The translations under genes were made by a program, and so were the position numbers. Below the pieces are notes generated by a model. The model saw nothing but the letters and a program-made list of their open reading frames with translations. It was not told the DNA's origin and did no database searches. A DNA stretch of 64,000 nucleotides from Primulina eburnea (lineage: Eukaryota > Streptophyta > Magnoliopsida > Lamiales > Gesneriaceae), in the NCBI RefSeq assembly GCF_022965805.1, contig NC_133118.1, positions 5,735,057-5,799,056 on the forward strand, given 5' to 3'. Shown one piece after another: positions 58,556 to 64,000 of this stretch (position 1 is the stretch's first letter; every line of letters starts with the position of its first letter).

Positions 58556-60703
58556 TGAAAGGGGATCGGTTACGGTGACCGGAAGCGCAACGGAAGTTAA
58601 AAACTCAAATTTTTGCACAAAAATTTCGGCCACCATCATTTTGTTGTAGCAAATACATTTAAACACAAAATAATGTCATACATAGGGTGTTTAGAAGTTT
58701 TACCTATCAATCACAAGGATTGATGTATGGCTCCAACTTTGTTGTTAAACAACAAAGCTCTTGAATGGCATGAAGAAATCTACAAGCTTCCTCCTACCTT
58801 GAATCTTTCCTTCAAATTAAGCCCACCACCAACTAGGTAGATCCCCTCATATTTTGCACTAAAAAAATATGAGGATTTTTCAAAGAGAAGTGTGGTGTTC
58901 CTCAACAAATTGAAGAACAAAAAATGGAGAGAAAACTTGGAGAGAAAGTGAATAGTATTTTCGGCACTATTCATCCTAGGAGAGAAGGAGAGACATTTTT
59001 TTTTTTGGTTGTGTGAAAAGTAGAGTCAAAAAGGTGCATGCTATGCCTTGAAAACTCAAAAAGTAGTCTCCCAACCTTTCACCTCCCATGCATGCATATA
59101 ATATATGGTTTTTAACAAATTAAAAACCATGGACTAAATTTAATTATCTCAAACATATTTGAAACTAATTAAACATTACTTGAATTTACCCAAGTCCTAC
59201 TAGTTAAATAATTAATTTAAATTGAGCTCTACAAGACTCAATATAATTTAATTAATTCAACACTTGAATCAATTTAATTATTTGGACTCTACTAGGTCCA
59301 CTAGTGTTTAATTAATTCAACACTTGAATTAATTTAATTTAGTCCATAATAATGTTTATGAAAATCACAATTTTCAAATACATTATTCACTTGGCCAAAT
59401 TTTAATTTAGGAACACTCCCATAAATTAAAATTTACATTTCTCTCATAGAAGTCATACTTCTATTTTTCTTTACACTTATAAACTCATTTATAAGTCGTT
59501 CAACACATTGAACTATTTTCGCCTTTATAGAAGTCATACTTCTAATTCTTCCTTACGCTTATAAACTCCTTTATAAGCCGTTCAACACATTGAACTATTT
59601 TTACTTCTCCACGGGATCTAGAAAGCTAGTACTTGTGTGGCCCTCAATGGTTCATTGATACAACTAGCCGTGGGTTCACATCTCCATGTGATTCGGACTA
59701 AACATGTCCTTATATGAGCATACCCCAATTGCTCCATTCTTACTTATCAACTCCTTGATAATAAGAACGTCAGAACTCAAGTCTGATAGTACCCAACCAA
59801 CCATGTTAAACGCCTAGCAACATCGCTTACATGATTCCCTAGGTATCAAATGATAGTGCCTGCAAGAACCATTCAATTATGGTTAGCGTACAGTACGGTC
59901 CCTTCAACTCATATATCCCGACCGATTCGACAACCATTGGTTTATCGAGAGTTGTCAATGAATCGATACTATGTGTCATGTCGTAGTTGCATCGATGGTG
60001 TAATCTATGAAACCCCTTTCATAATTACAACCATACTCTGGCCAGAGATTTCAACCTACATACACATGATAACACATAGGATATCCATACCCGAAGGTAA
60101 GCGGTGAATCCCCGACTACAATGCATCGACTCCTATATGTTTCGACATGACACCCAACCTTGCCACCTGATGACCCCATAAGAGTCGGTAAACAAGTCAA
60201 AGTGAAATGCTAACACATAGAGTCTCAATGTTGTCCCGGGTCATAAGGACTAATGGTGTACAACCATAAACTAGGACGTTTCCACTCGATAAGTGAGAAC
60301 CACTTGGAAAGTCCTTTAATGGAGGGTTGTTCAGTGCACTCTACCAGGAGCACCTATCTGCATGCTCGGACATCACAATGTCCCCTACCAATGAAACATG
60401 GTACTCACATCGCAGATACTAGTCTCTAACTCGAGCGGCCTATATCCTTCTTAGTGGCGGCTGAATCGACTAGGAACCGTTTAGAATATACAGTATTACA
60501 AATATGAGTTTCATTATACTCATCATATGAGCATCTCCTATTTGTATATTCAAGGGCTTTATCTATGCAACTAGCATGGGTATACAGATAAAGATGTGCC
60601 AAAATAATAATTTCAAATATTACTAAAATAAAGATTGCTTATACATAGAGTTTCATTGTGAACACTCGGCCAACACTTGGCTCGACGGGCACCTACTCTA
60701 ACA
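58556..60703 (-). repeat. 5' LTR of the copia element
   Basis: 2148 bp, closely similar to the 3' LTR. Three substitutions are visible in the first ~130 bases, and a short deletion occurs near 60535 relative to 53335. Confidence 0.95.
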
Positions 60704-60852
60704 ATCAATGCATAAAGTAGCAGCCCCCTCTCCCTATGGACTTCACTATTGTGCCCGACTGGCATCAAACGTGTGGCCAGAAATGCATACCACAGCGCAG
60801 CCGGGATAAGCAAATATTTCTCTGCAAAACAAGTGCGCGAGCCAGGTGTCTT

Positions 60853-61287
60853 CTACGGAGACCCTGGATAACAGATTCTTTGCATCATCAAGTCTAAATT
60901 CGGTTCTGCTGCCCATGCCACATAAACCGAGTCATCCACCGCCGGTGTCTCAAGCACCCTATTAATCTCCGCTGAACTAAAATCGACCAACTTCCCTCTC
61001 ACAAATGCCTTACCATCACTCTTCTCAGTTGCATTGGCATAGAATTCCCTCACCACTGGTACCACCGTGGCTTGCGGTTGGCTACAAAATTTTCCCCAGC
61101 TTCTATTCTCAATCTGATTGATAATATATATGTATTGGACAAGCTGGAAACCACGTTCGCGAAGTGGAGCTCGGTGTATTTTCGCATGCTCATATCGTTC
61201 CCTAGCCGCAGTATTCACAAATAATTCGGAAGTATGAGGTGACGAAGAAGAAGCACCGTGACTTACCCGAGCTTTTTTAAGTGACAT
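60853..61287 (-). pseudogene. Athila ORF3, N-terminal part
   Basis: Met at 61287 starts MSLKKARVSHGASSSSPHTS. It continues with AARERYEHAKIHRAPLRERG, NRSWGKFCSQPQATVVPVVR, EFYANATEKSDGKAFVRGK and FSSAEINRVLETP. The WxxFC...AVVPVVREFYAN...VRGK pattern is that of the 'putative plant transposon protein' domain, carried as an extra ORF downstream of pol in Athila-type elements. A TAG at 60853 interrupts it after CYPGSP. The same frame continues (TCFAEKYLLIPAALWYAFLA) to the copia insertion at 60708 and then resumes at 51349. Function is unknown. Confidence 0.7.
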
Positions 61288-61619
61288 TGTGGATTATTGG
61301 GAAAGAGCACAAGTAGCCCGGAGTAGGAGGGTGTTTGCCGGAACTTGGTGGTGGTCGGGAACTGCAGAGGCGGCCGGAGAAAGAGGCGGAGGCGGCCGGA
61401 AATCGCAGAAGTGGCCGGAGATTTCAGAGGTGACCGGAAACTTTCTTGACCGGAAAAATTAGATCTTGACGCTTGGGAAAGGTGATGATGCAAGATGGTA
61501 CATGTAATTTGCACACAAACAAGTCATTTGCATGAGATTTAGAGAGGAGGGACGAAATTTGGAAGAGGGAGGTGAGGGTTTCGAATGGCGGAGAAAGGAA
61601 AAGGGCTGAAGATTTTTAA

Positions 61620-61735
61620 ATCTGCGCGATCCGCCCGGGCGGACATAAGTTTCCGCCCGGGCGGATAACGCTCGGCTTTAAAAAAAATTTTGAAAAAGGG
61701 GCGCGCTCGGGCGGATGTAAATGTCCGCTCGGGCG
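61620..61735. repeat. Internal palindrome cluster resembling the Athila U3
   Basis: Four copies of CCGCYCGGGCGGA at about 61629, 61652, 61704 and 61722. Order and orientation match the LTR cluster at 49378-49465: in both, TCCGCCCGGGCGGATAAC is followed by CGGGCGGATGT(A/G)AAT and CGGGCGGAAG. It lies about 340 bases upstream of the ORF3 start on the minus strand. Confidence 0.8.
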
Positions 61736-61899
61736 GAAGCTTCACGACTTTTCCCCAATATTTTTTTTAAAAAAAATAAAATAAAATAATAAGGGCACAA
61801 ACTAAAAATCGAATTAAATGAAAGATAAGGGAACGAGAGGTAGTTCTCAATTTATATTCGAGAGCTGGACTGTCGGTCAGTTTCAGTTCGGATTGTCTT

Positions 61900-63995
61900 A
61901 GAACCGGGTGATTCCAAGTTGCGACTCAATTGTGCCACCCATGTAGTGCTTCAGTCGCTGGGCAGTGACCGTAAATGTCCCATCCTTTTCGTCGTGCAAT
62001 TTTACAGCTCCCGATGGGTAAATTTTAGAAATCACGAATGGACCAGACCATCATGACTTCAAATTTCCGGGAAAAAGTCGCAATCAGGAGTTGTAGAGTA
62101 GGACGTTTTCACCTTCTTTGAATTCTCTCGATGTGATGCGCTTGTCGGGTGCTAGCTTTGTACGCTCTAAGTACACATACTTCAGGTGTGGAGGCCGTGG
62201 TTTGAGCTCACGTGTTGGCGGTTCATCAATGCTTGACTTCTGAGGGGTCAAATCTCTTCGATACCCCATGTCCTCCAATTCCATCCTTTCTGGCTTCTTC
62301 CATGGATGGTTGGCATCACAGTATGCCACTCTTACAGATTTTTCTTCATCAAGCTCATCCTCCTTCAATTCAGTGGTGAGAGTTGCTTCCGATGGATCCT
62401 TCATGGCATCCTGCACAAATTGACACACAAGTGAATCCGATGAATCAACTATTAAACAATCATTAGTGTGCAGTGGGTGCTTAAAAGCGTTAAAAACCTT
62501 AAAAATGATTTCTTCCTTTCCCACTCTCAATTTCAACTTCTTTTCTTGTACTTCAATCACGGCCTTGCCAGTTGCAAGGAACGGTCTCCCTAAAATCAAA
62601 GGCATCTCCCTATCCTCTTCCATGTCAAGCACCACAAAATTTGTAGGGAATGTAAACTTTCCCACTTTTATCAACACATCTTCTTTGACTCCTCGTGGAT
62701 GTTTAACGGATCTGTCAGCTAGTTGCAAGGACATCTGTGTCGGTTTAAGCTCGCCCAGTCCAAGTTTCCTGAATACAGATAAAGGCATAAGATTAATGCT
62801 CGCACCAAGATCACATAAAGCTTTATGAAAAACAACATCACCAATCATGCAAGGGATAGAAAAACTCCCTGGATCCTTTAGCTTTGGTGGGATCTGGTTT
62901 TGTACCAATGCAGAGCAATTCTCAGTCAATTTTACCGTCATGTGATCCTCCAACTTCCTCTTATTAGCTAAGATGTCTTTCATAAATTTAGCATAACTCG
63001 GCATTTGCATCAAGGCATCAACAAAAAGAATATTGATGTGCAATTTTTTAAATACCTCGAGAAACTTACCGAATTGCGCATCAAGTTTTGCTTTTTTCAA
63101 TGCTGCAGAAAAAGGAGGAGGTATAACAATTTTGGATTGTGAAGTGGGTGCTGGTGTAGAGTTAGAAAACTTACCTGTGTGCGTATCAACCGCTTCTTTT
63201 CCTTGATCCTCTTTTTCTTTTTCCTCTTGTTCAAGCACTTTTCCACTCCTCAATGCTATGGCTTTCACTTGCTCTTTCGGGTTAGTCTCAGTGTTGCTTG
63301 ACAAGGTGCCTGGCTCTCTACTTATTATCATCTTCGCTAACTGCCCAATCTGATTCTCTAGCCCCTTTATCGATGCATCCTGATTCTGTAGTCTAGTTTC
63401 GGTAGCTGAAATGAACTTGGACATCATCTGCTCCAAGTTGGACTTTTCTTCTCGAGGCTCATGTCGATACATCGGTTGCTTACTGTACTCCTGTCCTCCT
63501 TGTGGTCGAGTCTGACTGCCTTGACCACCCCATGAGAAGTTGGGGTGTTGTCTCCATCCAGGATTGTATGTACTTGAATAAGGATAATTCCTCGGACGGC
63601 TTTGAACCCCCACTTTATTCATCGGTGCCTCCTCGTTCACATAGAAAGGACCATTGTCTTGACAGTCCTTAACATAGTGTTCTCCTCCGTATTTTTCACA
63701 AAATATCTCTTGCAAACGCATTGCTTTCCCGTTTACGTTCATGCTCTCTGTTTTCCTGTTAAGTGCTTCTAATTGTGCAGTGACAGCTGAAAAATCAGTT
63801 GTTCCTCTTAGATTGAGGGTGATAGCTGCTTGCTGCCATCTCCTCCAGTAACTCGTATCCTTCCTCGGCCTTTTTCCTCAACAGATTTCCACAGGCCGCA
63901 GCATCTATCATGGTACGGTTAGAGGAAATTAACCTATAGTAAAAAGTTTGAACAACTAACCCAAGAGGTAACTCATGGTGTGGCCATCTTCGCAA
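61900..63995 (-). pseudogene. Athila gag-protease fused in frame to the integrase C-terminus by internal deletion
   Basis: 63995-63795 encodes part of gag (PHHELPLGLVVQTFYYRLIS, then TMIDAAACGNLL and EGYELLEEMAASSY). After a shift, the 552-codon frame 63742-62084 follows. It has a zinc knuckle reading CEKYGGEHYVKDC (second Cys replaced by Tyr), YNPGWRQHPNFSWGG, a coiled segment (LEQMMSKFISATETRLQNQD), and protease DLGASINLMPLSVFRKLGLG to MPLILGRPFLATG. After PPHLKYVYL, normally close to the start of RT, it jumps in frame to ERTKLAPDKRITSREFKEGE, the end of integrase. TGA stops at 62084 and about 62053 replace CGA arginine codons of the usual VLLYNSRLRLFPGNLKSRWS. Gag begins outside the window. 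Confidence 0.8.
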
Positions 63996-64000
63996 TAAAT

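Larger units (their letters stand above)
51350..60703 (-). mobile_element. Ty1/copia element with 2.15-kb LTRs, defective pol
   Basis: 9354 bp, LTRs 51350-53513 and 58556-60703, TG...CA ends, target duplication ATCAA (51345-51349 and 60704-60708). On the minus strand the primer site TGGTATCCGAGCT (one mismatch to the initiator-Met type) lies inside 58555 and the purine tract AAGTGGGAGAT abuts 53513. Gag and parts of pol are recognisable. The integrase catalytic core is deleted and RT/RNase H are broken by stops. LTR type and gag (UBN2-like) suggest a Tork/Angela-type lineage, stated with caution. It splits ORF3 of the Athila-like element. Confidence 0.9.
48287..64000 (-). mobile_element. Athila-like Ty3/gypsy element (OTA clade), 3' end in window, interrupted by a copia element
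   Basis: On the minus strand the order is gag-protease (63995-62084), the last part of integrase (to about 61900), a palindrome-rich region, ORF3 (61287-60853 continuing at 51349-50786), the usual GGGGACAATGC / TATTGGGGG-type 3' spacer, a PPT (TATTGGGGGAT at 49662-49652) and the 3' LTR (49651-48287). The 5' LTR and start of gag lie beyond 64000. RT, RNase H and most of integrase are missing through an internal deletion. The copia element at 51350-60703 is a later insertion. Confidence 0.8.

Overview
The window is plant nuclear DNA, most likely from a eudicot. It contains a multi-exon gene with GT-AG introns, LTR retrotransposons nested in one another, a PIF/Harbinger remnant, a hAT MITE and a block of organelle-derived DNA. 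No bacterial-style gene organisation is present. All calls were made by eye from the sequence, and no database search was run.

Left end (1-1200): a small minus-strand gene (660-917) encodes an 85-residue secreted-peptide precursor. It combines an IDA-type EPIP motif (PVPPSGPSKQHN) with a C-terminal CLE-type dodecapeptide (RLVPSGANPLHH). This is the most unusual gene in the window. About 1.3-14.3 kb is organelle-like sequence. It has a mitochondrial-type trnI(CAU), a decayed plastid ycf4 carrying a long TA repeat, a short cemA fragment, and much non-coding sequence that resembles mitochondrial DNA. A solo LTR with a perfect 5-bp target duplication sits inside this block, so the block was already nuclear when the LTR arrived.

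14.4-18.6 kb: an unassigned ORF, then a decayed PIF/Harbinger element (Myb/SANT-like ORF plus transposase C-terminus). 18.6-33.2 kb: an old, 5'-deleted Tat-lineage Ty3/gypsy element on the minus strand, with an antisense additional ORF. A second solo LTR is inserted in its 3' LTR. A young, nearly complete chromovirus (Tekay/Del-like, 21503-28617) is inserted just downstream of its PPT.

34.3-44.3 kb: the one large conventional nuclear gene, on the plus strand. It has 15 coding exons and encodes a 1021-residue multi-pass membrane protein with a calcineurin-like metallophosphoesterase domain. Its 3-kb intron carries a hAT MITE.

45.9-64 kb: a copia remnant, then an Athila-like (OTA clade) Ty3/gypsy element that runs off the right edge. 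Its third ORF is split by a 9.35-kb copia element (51350-60703) with 2.15-kb LTRs. The Athila copy has an internal in-frame deletion that removes RT, RNase H and most of integrase. The copia copy lacks its integrase core.

A recurring theme is clusters of short, CpG-rich, near-palindromic repeats. They lie in the promoter-proximal part of LTRs from several families, and one lies internally upstream of the Athila ORF3.
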